From positions 1,054,001-1,118,000 of the forward strand of contig JBANDB010000016.1 of the NCBI GenBank assembly GCA_037576215.1: 64,000 bases of DNA, written 5' to 3'. Below the pieces are notes generated by a model that worked only from the letters and a program-made list of their open reading frames with translations, was not told the origin of the DNA and searched no databases. The position numbers and the translations under genes were made by a program. Positions 45,839 through 56,918 of the stretch are shown one piece after another. Every line of letters starts with the position of its first letter. Within the stretch, counting starts at the first letter, position 1. The stretch is from Armillaria gallica (Eukaryota; Basidiomycota; Agaricomycetes; Agaricales; Physalacriaceae).

Positions 45839-47160
45839 TGATGAGCCTCAAGGCTCTGTGCGCTCTGAAATCGCGAACACCACTTACAATTTATCGCCTA
45901 TCTCCCTTACGCGGCCTTTCACTAAACCAAACGTTGCAAGTCTGGCACAGGTCGAATCATATTAAATTTCCCACTCCACGCGAACTTTCACTCCGATATC
46001 TATGAGTCATTGTGCCTCAAGGCACATTGATTGCCAATCCTTCCGCAGTAAATTAGACACGCGTCATTATTCTGGGCCTTTGCACGTGGACAGAGCCATA
46101 CGATCACGCGGTTTAACTACGCGTAGGCTATGCATAGCTACGGATTCTCAAGAGGCCATATGGATACGCCTTTACAGCTTAGAAATATAGTAGAGATTAG
46201 TGAGCCATTAACTGCGGCTGAGTAAGTAGTAAGTAAATTAGTAAACCTTCCGTAGCTTTATTAGGCTACGCGAACTTTTAATAAGTATGCACAGTAGAGT
46301 AGCACACGGTATAGTGAACTACGGTTACAAATAGTTCGCTACGCTCACAAATCATGTACTGCGGTTATCAAGCCAAGGCAAAAGTTCGCTTACTTAGCAA
46401 GTACAGTTCTGTAGTATAAAAGATAACGGCCTGTAGATAGAAAAAGGACAGTTCTCCATAGAGGATACACACACCACACACACCACCCAATACACGCGAA
46501 TTAAAGTTAATATCTCTACGTTCTTAAGAGATATAACACTTTGTGAAGTTTCTCAAAACTCGCTAGCTACCAAGTGTTAAATAACTTGATTCACGTCCTC
46601 TCGTCCAAAACACAAGCAAGGGTATCATATAAAGACTACCTTGTTTGTCATCCTCCTGTCATAAATTCGCATACCTGAAGACTTCAAAGGGTAATCCGTA
46701 GCTAGGGTTCCGAATTTTAGTCTCTAACACCAACAGCATACTGTTCCTATAAGTTAGGAACGATACTAATTCGAGTTTATCTAGATAAGCCAGCTCCATC
46801 TCTGCGTTTCTCTAAAGAAAGCACGCGAGCATAGGAAAATATCTTCTACCGGAACCGTAGCCAGGATTCCGACACCAAATAGTTCGCGCCGCATCTAGGT
46901 CGCCCCCGCTCAGCATACACCCACGTTTACGCACCTTTTCCCTTCCAGGAAAGTTCGCGTACATACCTTGAGCCTCTGAACAGCCTTCAGAGAATCATAA
47001 CAAAGCGTAGCAACACGTCGCTACACCACCAGGAAGCTACAGTCATCGCACGGAGGTGCAAGACTAGACTCGCTAGAACCTGCCTTCAGATTCTGTGTTT
47101 GACTATACTTGCCGTTACAGGTCTTGTGTTTTCTGCCCGCAGGAGTCTCTAGGTTCATCA
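45839..47160 (+). repeat. 5' LTR (1322 bp)
   Basis: It begins TGATGAGCC and ends GGTTCATCA, so it has an inverted TGATGA/TCATCA terminus and the canonical TG..CA. The partner LTR at 59163-60484 has the same length. The one difference I noticed is C at 45979 against T at 59303. Confidence 0.95.
46415..46422 (+). promoter_or_regulatory. LTR core promoter TATA box (TATAAAAG)
   Basis: TATAAAAG lies in the middle of the LTR, where a U3 promoter is expected. The same 8-mer stands upstream of both antisense genes. The 3' LTR copy is at 59739-59746. Confidence 0.65.
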
Positions 47161-47163
47161 TTT

Positions 47164-47181
47164 TGGAGCCCACCGCGAGGG
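47164..47181 (+). other. Primer-binding site
   Basis: TGGAGCCCACCGCGAGG starts three bases after the LTR end. The leading TGG would pair with the CCA end of a tRNA, as in most LTR elements. The tRNA was not identified. Confidence 0.75.
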
Positions 47182-47228
47182 GGATAATAGTCAAATTCGA
47201 CTGTATCTCCTAATTCACACCTTCGACC

Positions 47229-50200
47229 ATTGCTCCTTCAAAGAAGTTTGGTCATAACAAACCCTACGAACCAACAACTTCGCGTCCCTTGCGAAACACT
47301 TCGCAACGCCAACAGTGGCAAAAAGATACCGAGCACTTGAAACCCAAGTCTGCCGACAACCCCACATACGATCCACCCATTCCTAGTTCTTCGACCCTTC
47401 CGATAAAGGAAGAAGAAGATATCGAATTCTCTATACCAGGAGAATTCTACGACTCGCAGTTAGATATTTCAACTGCGGAACCCTTCGAACTAAGCGAAGA
47501 GGACGAAGTCTTGTCCAGCCTACAACCCACGGAAGAGAATCTTAATTCGGATACCTTCCCCACTGCGTACAATACTGCGGGAAATATCACACCTGCATTA
47601 GGAGACGCATACTCGTTCAGACCAGACGAGGCCTTAGACTTTACTGAGTTTGGAAGACGTCTTAGTCTTGCCACACAAAGTACCGACACTAGCGAACTTT
47701 TAAATTCGCCAGAACAAACTCCAGCACAAGTTACCACACCGGTAAAAGAAGAAGAAATCCAACCTTATCACATCCCCGTAACAGCACAATCCACCGTTCC
47801 ATTACAACCTTCCGTACAAACCAAACCCACCGTTGTTCTACCAACTCCAATGTCGAACCCAGGCCAAGCTGGAGGAGCACAACCCGCTGCAGCAGCTGCT
47901 ATGAGCACGCGAATGCCTTTCCGAAGGGAGCGTAGCGCCCCTACGATATTTGATGAAGCCAATCCAGGTCGCGAGCTTTCGCGATACCTACAAGACCTGG
48001 AAGCTCTTTTTACGCGTTACAGTATCACTGATAATGCAGAAAAGAAGAAATGGTTGACTCATTATCCTGGTGTCGCAGTTGCAGACTTTTGGGAAAGCCT
48101 AGCCGAATTCGCGGATGCAAACAGTACCTATGAACAGCTTAAAAACACCATCATTAAGCAATACCCAGACGCAGATGCTAATCGAAAGTACGAGCGTATG
48201 GATATTGAAAGAGTAGTGGGCAAATATGCTCGCGAAATTTCTTCATTAGCTGAACTCGGAACGTACTATAGGGAATTCTACCCTAAGGCACAGTTCCTAG
48301 AGTCCAAGAAGAGACTTTCTGGTTCGGAAATCAGCAATTTATTCAGCAAAGGATTCCCTGATAATGTCTGGGAAGGAATAATGCGCCGACTCCAGATTAA
48401 ACTCCCGATCATTTCCCTTCGGACCCATACGCACTCAGCGAAATATATGAGGCTGCCCAGTTCGTTCTGCAAGGAACCAGCCGAGGAGAAAGTCTCTACG
48501 CAAGTGCACCCCAACCGTACCAGGCTGGGGCAGGGTACGCGACATATAATCCTCCCGTGGTTTCATCAATACCACAGGCATACACCTCTAGAATGCCGGA
48601 TCCAGTGGTAGTAAAACCCGAACCTTCCGAAATATCCTTGCACCTCCAAGCTATTGAGGAGAAGATAGCTCAATTAGCACAACTGCAGATACAGGATAAA
48701 CAAGACCGTCAGCAGCGAAGGAATAATTACGGGACAGGGCCGCAATCGTTATTTGCTAGCTCTCCCTCAACGAGAGATGGCAATTGCGGATTCTGCGGAC
48801 AAAGAGGGCATTACATTAACTCTTGCGAAGATATTGATGTAAAAATTCGCGAAGGAAAATGCCGCAGGAACACCAAAAATCATATCGTGTTACCTACGGG
48901 TGCTTATCTCCCAAAGGGCTTACCCGGCAATTGTCTTGCAGACAAAATCGAGGAATGGCATCAACAGAACCCCGGTCAATTGGGTGCTGTAACTACCATG
49001 ATGCAATTCGTCAGGGAACCCCTTACGTTCGTCAAAAACGCGGAACAATACGCTCAGCTAGTGGACAAAAGATCCTTACCAGCCAATATGACCATCACGC
49101 AACGTGTCGAAGCTCTCATAGCCAAGACAGGGTCTATTGAAAAGGAACTACAGAGTCTACAGCAATGCGCTGACGCTTCAGAGGATGAAACTTTAAAGAC
49201 TTGGTTTAAACAAGTGGAAGTTCGCGTCCCTCGTCTAACTCGACAAAACCCGGTTCGCAACACAGATAAAAGTTCGGAAAAGAATCCAGCACCCGAAACT
49301 TCGAAAGAGATCCCTGTTCCAACGGAACCCACAAAAACAACGGGTAGACCTACTCGAAATAGTCAGAAGGCGGCCGGGGAACCTGAGAAGCAAAAATCCG
49401 TCAAGAAAGCGCAGCCGAAAGGGGATGAATACGATCGCGAACTTACCCCAGACTTTGATGATATGCCAGCACTTGTCGACGTCTCCGATTCAGACGATAG
49501 TGATACGGAAATACGTTCCCCACAAACTGAGGAAAACGACGCAAAAGAGGCGGAGGCCATTAAAGCTATCACTCCTACAGTTAAGGAGGATAAGGGAAGC
49601 AAAAGGACGGAAAAGGATGTAACTTCGGTTCCGAACTCGACCCGACAATCAGGGAAGGAATCCTCTCTTGATCGAATGGAAGAAACTATTCCCGAAGATA
49701 TCCATCCCTTTGCTTCGGTCAGGCCAGCCAATTATGCCCCACCCGTTGATCGAAACATAGGTGCAAAGCCTGATTACCGAAAGAAAGTACGGGATCACGA
49801 ACCGGCATACCGCACTAAAGCGCCTATAGAGGATGCTTTGGTAGCCAGGAATGTCTACGAACGAACAATGGATGCCCCAGTCACCTTGTCCCAACGCGAA
49901 TTATTTTCGTTATCACCCGAAATTAGGGACATGACGAAAGACGACATCACGAAACGGAAAGTTCCACCTACTGTCGAACATTTTAAGAATGATGTTTCGT
50001 ACACTGGACCCGGAACGGTGGAGATCAAAGTACCATCTGGAGATCCCGAAGTAAAAACTACGCTATTATATGGACCGCCGAATCCCGTAGTTCAAACCTT
50101 TGAGCAAGTCAAGGTTGAAAAAGTTCGCAAAGATCCACCAGAAGGATCTTTTGTAGTACAAGATCCATACGAGGCTCGCATCAAGAAAGGCGAAAAGATA

Positions 50201-50257
50201 GCCCCCTTAAATGCGCGGCTGAATCCATTGCCTTGCGGTCGATATTGCCTATCGTAG
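47229..50257 (+). pseudogene. gag: gag (capsid and CCHC zinc knuckle), frameshifted, ATG lost
   Basis: The frame opens after a stop at 47211-47213 and has no ATG near its start. ACCATTGCTCCTTCAAAG at 47226 looks like a Kozak-type ACCATGGCT in which ATG became ATT. The N-terminus is acidic and Pro/Thr-rich. A capsid-like helical region follows (FRRERSAPTIFDEANPGREL, FWESLAEFADANSTYEQLKN and IIKQYP, ISNLFSKGFPDNVWEGIMRR). After a -1 shift near 48414-48416 the reading continues with SEIYEAAQFVLQG and a zinc knuckle CGFCGQRGHYINSC (C-x2-C-x4-H-x4-C). A charged linker then runs to 50257. The shift lies within the capsid segment, so it is a lesion (or a sequence error) and not a gag-pol recoding site. 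Confidence 0.85.
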
Positions 50258-50673
50258 ATCATCAGTTAAAGGTCGAATGCATCATTGATCCGGGATCCCA
50301 AGTAATCTCGATGTCGGAAACAGTGTGCCATCGCCTTGGGTTGACTTATGACCCCACTGTAATTATAGACATGCAGTCAGCCAATGGAACGTTAAATAGT
50401 TCGCTGGGGCTTGCAAGAAATGTCGCATTCCTATTTGGAGACATCACCTTGTACCTGCAAGTACATGTCATACGACAATCCGTATACGACATCTTACTCG
50501 GGCGACCTTTCGATACGCTTACTCAGAGTATAGTTCGGAACTACGAGAATCAGGACCAGACCATCACGATCCATGATCCTAATACGGGAAAAACCGCGAC
50601 TATCCCAACCAGACCTAGGGGCCGCATTAGACTCATGACGAATGATCCTTATCAGGAAGAAGATGACCCTTGA
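50233..50673 (+). pseudogene. Retropepsin-like protease domain, out of frame with gag and pol
   Basis: SILPIVDHQLKVECIIDPGS followed by QVISM has the D-x-G-S active-site loop (Asp at 50287-50289). ILLGRPFD is the conserved second loop. The fold processes the polyprotein. It is in a -1 frame relative to the gag linker (one base apparently missing near 50225) and ends at TGA 50671-50673. Spacer sequence follows in the same frame before pol resumes in another -1 frame. Confidence 0.88.
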
Positions 50674-50906
50674 CTAGAGGATAGGCTACAAGATCAAGAA
50701 GAAGTGGCCATAGTCATTGAGTTAGACGCAAATCAAAACCCTATCATTTCCGCATACGCTACTAGTACCGGATTCGAAGCCTCACAAATACCAGCGCAGT
50801 ATTTAACTGCCTGCGATCCTACGCGAATTAATATCCCCTCCACACAAGAAATAAACACCAATAATGGACCATTACCCAGTCCGCGAACTAAAAGTTCGGA
50901 AAGATT

Positions 50907-53900
50907 ATGCCCATATACACACAAAGTTCGGAAAAGAAACCCCACTCCAAAAAGAAGCTACAACCTCTCGAGTACATGTACAATCTATACGGCTCGAATA
51001 TAATCGGTGATGAAAACTATGAACCTTGGTTTGAAAAGACCGCGTCCATATACGCCAGCAAGAAGTATAAGCCGGTAGCATTGAAAACCAAACCAGTGTT
51101 AGCCACGCTACCCAACAAATTCAGGATAATTCGCAACATTAAGGGAGATCCTTTAAAAAACTTACCCGAATTATCGCCTCGCCCACCCGAATTTAATTCC
51201 ACTACTCGATATACCACGGAAAGGAAAGAGTATATCGACTCAATCCATAATGACGGTTTCCTATGGGAAGAAGAAAGAAAGCTTATGCACCACTTCATGT
51301 GTGTACAAGATCAGGCTTTTGCTTGGGAAGACTCGGAAAGAGGGAGTTTTAGACAAGACTTCTTCCCTCCTATCGATATCCCGGTTGTAGAACATACTCC
51401 GTGGGTATTGCGAAATATTCCTATACCCCCAGGAATATATAGCGAGGTCTGCAAGATTATAAAAACTAAGCTAGACGCCGGGGTATACGAACCATCAAAT
51501 TCCTCCTACCGTTCTCGCTGGTTTACAGTCCTCAAGAAAGATGGAAAGAGTCTACGAATCGTCCATAGTCTGGAACCCCTTAACGAAGTTACCATTGCAC
51601 ATTCGGGATTACCCCCTACTATCGACCAACTGGCAGAAAACTTCGCAGGCAGAGCTTGTGGAGCTACGTTAGATTTATTTGTCGGATACGATGAGAGGGT
51701 ACTAGCAGAAAGTTCGCGAGACCTCACAACATTCCAAACGCCTTATGGAGCATTGAGATTGGTAACCTTACCTATGGGATGGACCAACTCAGTCCCGATA
51801 TTCCATGATGACGTTACCTTCATCTTGCAACCCGAAATTCCTCAGTATACGATACCGTACATTGACGATGTACCAGTACGGGGACCAGAAACACGCTACG
51901 AGATTGGAGACACCTACGAGACTATACCAGAAAATTCGGGTATTCGAAGATTTGTTTGGGAACACTTTTCGAACCTGAATAGGATAGTACAACGCATGAA
52001 ATATTGCGGAGGTACTTTCTCAGGCAAGAAAGCGTACTTATGCTGTCCAGAAATAATAGTGATAGGGCACCGGTGTACTTATACTGGCCGCCTACCATTA
52101 CCAAGCATAGTCGACCCAATAATTCGCTGGGGACCTTGTAAAGATATCTCGGATGCAAGGGCTTTTGTCGGAACAGCAGGAGTGTTGAGGAACTTCATAG
52201 AAAACTTCGCAGAGAGATCGCTTCCCCTCACCAGGTTATTCCGTAAGGACGCGGAATTCAAATTCGAAAAAGAGGAAATACAGGCACAAGAAGACTTGAA
52301 ACAAGCTGTGCGAAATAGCCCGGCCTTAAAACCGATAAATTATAATTCCTCAGGAGCCGTGATACTCGCAGTCGATACGGGACCAGCAGCCGTCGGCTAC
52401 TACCTAGCTCAATGCAACCCTGACGATCCGTCAATCAGAAACTTCGCAAGATTCGGATCGATCACATTGAATCCTCGCGAATGCGGATATTCGCAAGCCA
52501 AAAGAGAAATATACGGGCTATACAGGGCACTAGGCGATTGCAAATTATACCTTATAGGTCTTCCGACCTTTGTGGTAGAAGTTGATGCAAGCGCAATTAA
52601 AGGAATGCTTAAAAACCCGGACATCGCACCATCAGCAGCAGTAAATCGTTGGATTATTGGAATATTGTCATTCCACTTCGTGCTAGTACACGTTCCTGGT
52701 ACTAGACATGGACCAGACGGCCTATCACGAAGACCTCCTCAAGAAGGGGATCCGCCACCACCGGAAGATGGGATGGATGATTTCTTACATACCCACTACG
52801 GTTTACTACAAACTTCGCAAATCCACTCTATATTCTCGATAAATGCAGGGGATACAGAAAGTTCGCAAGAATCAAATAGTTTGCTCACATACGATGACGT
52901 CCCACGCACCGCACAACAAATACTACGCGATAAAAGACTCGAGTACATCCTACGATGGCACACCAAGTTAGAACGGCCACCAGGATATAACGAGGAAGAC
53001 TACGCAAAATTTATGCGCTACGCGATGAATTTCTTCGAAAAAGATGATAAACTGTGGCATAAAAATTCGCAAGGAAAGCATCAGCTTGTCATACCCCAGT
53101 CGAAACGAATTGAGATCATGATATCCTGTCATGACAAGGTAGCACATAAAGGATTTTATGCTACCCACGAATTAATAAAAATTCGTTACTGGTGGCCCGA
53201 CATGAAGGCTGATATCGCTTGGTATGTTCGAACTTGTCACTTGTGTCAAGTTCGTCAAACCCGACAAATCTACTTGCCCGCAACTGTTGCCGTACCCGCA
53301 CCTCTATTCTCAAAGATGTACATGGACACGATGATCATGCCTATGTCTGGACAATACAAATATATTGTACAAGGGCGTTGTTCCATGAGTCATTACCCAG
53401 AGTTTAGATGCTTGCGAAGAGAAACTGCGCGTACCATAGGAGAATGGATTTTCGAAGATATCCTGTGTCGATGGGGAGCTCTAGTAGAAATCGTAACCGA
53501 TAATGGAAAAGCCTTCGTAGCAGCCATAGGCTACCTCAGCAAGAAATATCACATCAACCATATCCGAATCTCTGGTTATAATTCGCGAGCCAATGGAATA
53601 GCTGAAAGGCCACACTTTGATGTCAGACAAGGATTGTTCAAAGCGTCCGATGGAGATCAGAAGAAGTGGAGCCAGAATGCGTATTCGGTATTCTGGGCAG
53701 ACAGGATAACTACGCGAAGACGGATGGGCTGCTCCCCGTATTTTGCAGCCACGGGTACCGAACCTTTGCTACCACTCGACATAGTGGAGTCCACTTGGCT
53801 AATGCCCCCACCTAATAACATCATAAACACCACTTCACTTATTGCGCGACGAGCAATCAGCCTCCAAAAACGATCCGAAGATTTAGAACGCATCAAATCA

Positions 53901-54317
53901 AAAGTATACGAAGCCAGGCGACGTGCGGCCCTAAAGTTCGAAGAAGACTATCAGTACTCTATTAAAGACTTTAACTTTGAAAAAGGAAGTCTAGTCTTAA
54001 TGAGAAACACGCAAATAGAAAAGGCCTTGAATAGGAAAATGCGTCCCCGGTACTTGGGACCCTTAGTGGTTCTAGGACGGAACAAGGGCGGAGCCTACAT
54101 CTTGTGCGAACTAGACGGTTCAACGTTTGCTAGACCAATAGCGGCGTATCGATTGATTCCGTACTTTGCGCGGCAAAAGATAGATCTTCCGGATATCAAC
54201 GCAATCATTGATGTCCCCGAGGCCAGAATGAAACAGTTGTTTGATTCCAATCAAGAGGATACATTGGACGAGCTACCTGACGATGAAGGAGACCATAATG
54301 AAGCGGAACTTGCTTAA
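50907..54317 (+). CDS. pol: Pol: reverse transcriptase, RNase H, integrase (1136 aa open frame)
   Basis: The longest open frame of the element. RT spans about residues 160-340, with RSRWFTVLKKDGKSLRIVHS, LDLFVGYDE, LRLVTLPMGWTNSVPIFHDD and YIDD at residues 318-321. RNase H follows (ILAVDTGPAAVGYYLAQ; VEVDASAIKGML; VHVPGTRHGPDGLSRRP). The integrase has an H2C2 zinc finger (CHDKVAHKGFYATHELI..RTCHLCQ) and a DD(35)E core: D about 807 (YMDTMIM), D about 865 (TDNGKAF), E about 900 (NGIAERPHF). A C-terminal GPLVVLGRNKGGAYILCELD module resembles the GPY/F region. No chromodomain is visible. The first ATG is at 50907, but the protein is normally made as a gag-pol polyprotein, so this frame is a fragment of it. 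All catalytic residues are present. Confidence 0.92.
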   Translation: MPIYTQSSEKKPHSKKKLQPLEYMYNLYGSNIIGDENYEPWFEKTASIYASKKYKPVALKTKPVLATLPNKFRIIRNIKGDPLKNLPELSPRPPEFNSTTRYTTERKEYIDSIHNDGFLWEEERKLMHHFMCVQDQAFAWEDSERGSFRQDFFPPIDIPVVEHTPWVLRNIPIPPGIYSEVCKIIKTKLDAGVYEPSNSSYRSRWFTVLKKDGKSLRIVHSLEPLNEVTIAHSGLPPTIDQLAENFAGRACGATLDLFVGYDERVLAESSRDLTTFQTPYGALRLVTLPMGWTNSVPIFHDDVTFILQPEIPQYTIPYIDDVPVRGPETRYEIGDTYETIPENSGIRRFVWEHFSNLNRIVQRMKYCGGTFSGKKAYLCCPEIIVIGHRCTYTGRLPLPSIVDPIIRWGPCKDISDARAFVGTAGVLRNFIENFAERSLPLTRLFRKDAEFKFEKEEIQAQEDLKQAVRNSPALKPINYNSSGAVILAVDTGPAAVGYYLAQCNPDDPSIRNFARFGSITLNPRECGYSQAKREIYGLYRALGDCKLYLIGLPTFVVEVDASAIKGMLKNPDIAPSAAVNRWIIGILSFHFVLVHVPGTRHGPDGLSRRPPQEGDPPPPEDGMDDFLHTHYGLLQTSQIHSIFSINAGDTESSQESNSLLTYDDVPRTAQQILRDKRLEYILRWHTKLERPPGYNEEDYAKFMRYAMNFFEKDDKLWHKNSQGKHQLVIPQSKRIEIMISCHDKVAHKGFYATHELIKIRYWWPDMKADIAWYVRTCHLCQVRQTRQIYLPATVAVPAPLFSKMYMDTMIMPMSGQYKYIVQGRCSMSHYPEFRCLRRETARTIGEWIFEDILCRWGALVEIVTDNGKAFVAAIGYLSKKYHINHIRISGYNSRANGIAERPHFDVRQGLFKASDGDQKKWSQNAYSVFWADRITTRRRMGCSPYFAATGTEPLLPLDIVESTWLMPPPNNIINTTSLIARRAISLQKRSEDLERIKSKVYEARRRAALKFEEDYQYSIKDFNFEKGSLVLMRNTQIEKALNRKMRPRYLGPLVVLGRNKGGAYILCELDGSTFARPIAAYRLIPYFARQKIDLPDINAIIDVPEARMKQLFDSNQEDTLDELPDDEGDHNEAELA

Positions 54318-54513
54318 TCACACCAATGTTTGGGAGTGGAATCCCTTCGCAAGCTATACAATTGTGAGGGGGGGGATCTACCGAACTATACACGGTCTCT
54401 ACATGCTAAAAAGTACTACGACGTTGGTTGAACAACGTAAAAGGATATGCGGCTACAGGAAACTACATGCGACCAAGGTCCATGCCTTCGAACTTAAACT
54501 ACGCGCCGATCGC
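54318..54513. other. Convergent junction between pol and antisense gene A
   Basis: This is about 200 bp between the pol stop and the stop of the antisense gene. It includes a G-rich purine run near 54366-54375. Confidence 0.5.
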
Positions 54514-56084
54514 TTACCACCAGGAGGCACCCTTGCCTTTCGAACTCTTGCGAGCACGAACAGGAGAAGGAAGAGGGGGCCCGAAAGTATTACTGGGGTC
54601 TGCACGCTTCTCTTCCAACTTGGCTCGAACGATACGATACTCGGACGTGAGGGTAGCGCGAACTTTCAAAAGAGCAAATAGCTCACGCGTGTTAACCTCA
54701 ATCCTGGAGAATAAGGAATCGCAAGAAGCCACGAGAGACGCTAAGGTTTCAGGACCATCGAAGGTCAACTGGCGCCAATTCAACGCAGCGTAGGCACGCG
54801 CAGAATCCTCGACCTCCTGAGCACGCGAACTTTCGGACGTACTGGCACCGGCTATCATTCCGGAGTAAAAAGTTAGCTAAAGATCAAAATATAAACTAGT
54901 GAACTTACCTCCGATTGGACCGTACGGAGCGGTAGACAACGTCATCGAATCGATCTTGGCCATCACGGAATCAATAGCCTCGTCAGATTCCCCAACAAAG
55001 GGGAAAGACAGTACGTTGCGGTCAGGGACACCTCCTACGCAAGTTCGGCCCCAATGCCTAGCACAATTAGTGCACTCCACCTTCAAACCAAGGAAGGTGC
55101 ACTCCTCGTGTTTGGCCAGGCACGATGCACAAGGACGATGAGCCTAAAAAGCCGGAACGTTAACGTGCGAATTAAATAAAAAGAAAGTTCGCAAGACACC
55201 TTAACAGATCGTGCAGGACACTCATGAGGAGAGTGACGAGGGGTACCATCACAGAAGGCACAAAAGTTCGCACCGAACTGTTGACCCTCAAAAGGGACGC
55301 GAGGAGGAACACGCTCAGACACTTTGTCAGCAATGGTCTGCGCGTCCTTCAAGGTGCCTTCCTTGGCGGCGAGATCTTCGATGTTCGGTGGCTGGCTCCA
55401 GTCACCCTTAGGCGAAGAACCCTGGAGAATAAAGTTCGCTAAGTCAACCACGCAAAATTTGGAAAGAAAATACGCACCCAAGGGTCTGAGTCCGAACTAT
55501 CAGGCTCTGCCTGTTGCGCCTTACCATCTGGAGTCTGAGTTCCAGAAGCATGGTCCTCACCAGAGGAGGGTCGAGAGGCGGCATTGGACCAGGAAGACTT
55601 TCCCCAACCAGACGAACCGTTGCCTTCAGCCGGTGATCCCATATGGACGTCGCTGTCAAAAGTAGAGGCCACAGGAGGCATCTCCTCGATCCGTTCAATA
55701 ACAGCCTGCGCTGCCTTAGAAACAGCAGCCAAACGGGGAGAAGTGAACGAAACTCGAGCTCCATGCCGGTTTGACATTTGAGCCCACTCGGCGTAGAAAC
55801 CATGGAGGCGTAGGAAATGCTTAGTACGGGTCGATAACCGCTTGAACTGGTGGTTGCCACGAAAATCCGCGTAATGGATAGAAATCAGAGTCTACAAAAT
55901 TTAGAATAAAAAGCAAAACGCGAAATAAAAAGGACGCTACCTCTATATCCTTTGACTCGCGAAACCAGTCCTTGACGGCCTGAGCCGAAGAACTTTTGGG
56001 AAGGTTGAGAGAGACAAGACGCTCAAGTCGAGCAACAAGCTCAGACAAGGCGGGGGGTTTAGGAGGAAAGACAATAACAGTCAT
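54514..56084 (-). CDS. Antisense gene A of the retrotransposon: Zn(II)2Cys6-patterned protein (450 aa)
   Basis: There are five exons: 55941-56084, 55478-55891, 55200-55421, 54909-55143 and 54514-54851. Introns are 49, 56, 56 and 57 bp, all GT..AG. The 1353 bp spliced frame is fully open. Start ATG is 56082-56084, 36 bp downstream of a TATAAAAG box. Residues 1-48 hold a helix (PALSELVARLERLVSLNLP). Residues 49-186 include HFLRLHGFYAEW and a Ser/Gly/Asp-rich linker. Residues 240-254 form CAFCDGTPRHSPHEC (C-x2-C-x5-H-x4-C, a knuckle-like motif). Residues 265-295 form C-x2-C-x6-C-x8-C-x2-C-x7-C (CASC..C..CTNC..C), which fits the fungal Zn(II)2Cys6 cluster. The tail has a long helix and a basic end (RARKSSKGKG). 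It may bind DNA, RNA or Gag complexes, but no function is established. It is transcribed toward pol, so convergent transcription is expected. Confidence 0.8.
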
Positions 56085-56119
56085 TGACTGGTTGAAGTCA
56101 GCCTAGCGAATTTTCCACC

Positions 56120-56127
56120 CTTTTATA
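56120..56127 (-). promoter_or_regulatory. TATA box of antisense gene A
   Basis: CTTTTATA on the plus strand reads TATAAAAG on the gene's strand, 36 bp upstream of the ATG at 56084. It is identical to the LTR TATA box. Confidence 0.6.
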
Positions 56128-56324
56128 CGGAAGAAAAAGTACGCGTAGGGTCAAAACGGCTGATTCAACATTCATCGCGGACTTGTAAATTCTAAGCATC
56201 ACTGCGGACGGAAGGACAAGGATCCGAAATACAAGCCACGGCTCCAAAAGTTCGCAACCCGACATCATACCTATCCTTAATCATTGATCCTGAGCAATGA
56301 ATGATTTTCGATGGCCAAAACCAT

Positions 56325-56347
56325 TGAAAAATTAAAGTCAGGGGGAG
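56325..56347 (+). other. Internal copy of the polypurine-tract sequence
   Basis: These 23 nt are identical to 59139-59161 next to the 3' LTR and include AAAGTCAGGGGGAG. The copy lies between antisense gene A and antisense gene B. Confidence 0.85.
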
Positions 56348-56918
56348 GGGACATGGTATCCATGTTGTGACGCGTTGAAACACCGCGTAGTACACCACAC
56401 ATTCATTTGAACATAAAAATACGCCAACTCATGAAAGAAAACCAACCAGAAAACGCGAAATATTAACACCCTACTCGAACAAGAAAACACGCGATATTGC
56501 TTGATCCAGGCCATACCAAAATAACTGGTGAAAGAGAAGTTGTCCAAAAGGATATCAGCAACGAAATAACGACTACGTTATATCTCGGAAACATGACGAA
56601 CCACCGGCAAACAAAAACAGCATCCATATCTCTGACATATCAAGAAAGCTATTTTGGGAAAAATGGACTTGGCAAAAATACGCCAAGGCCGGAAATCACG
56701 CAAAAGTCACTCTGAAATGGATATGACGTCACGACCTTTAATGGGGGACGCGAACTTTGAGTTCGAAACCCTTATTAAGGAAACTCCACTCAAATTCACA
56801 CAAAAATACAAGTCAGAAAATGAAATATTTATTGCACTTCCGTGCGGTACATTCAACAACAAAAATAATATGCCCGAAGGCGCGGTGTACAACAAGAGAT
56901 TGTTTAAAGTCCAAGGGA
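56348..56918. other. Region between the internal polypurine copy and antisense gene B
   Basis: This is AT-leaning with CGCG-containing words. A plus-strand open frame from 56654 has no recognisable domain and overlaps the 3' end of gene B. It probably contains the 3' end of the gene B transcript. Confidence 0.4.

Noticed and set aside
46002..46190. 62-codon open frame repeated in both LTRs (also 59302-59514)
   Set aside because: It is duplicated only because the LTRs are identical. It overlaps promoter sequence, has no domain and is not kept in the second LTR at 61676.
48557..50907. Programmed -1 ribosomal frameshifting between the retroelement reading frames
   Set aside because: The first shift lies within the capsid region, no X-XXY-YYZ slippery heptamer was seen at the junctions, and three successive -1 shifts in one polyprotein would be implausible. 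Lesions or sequence errors explain them better.
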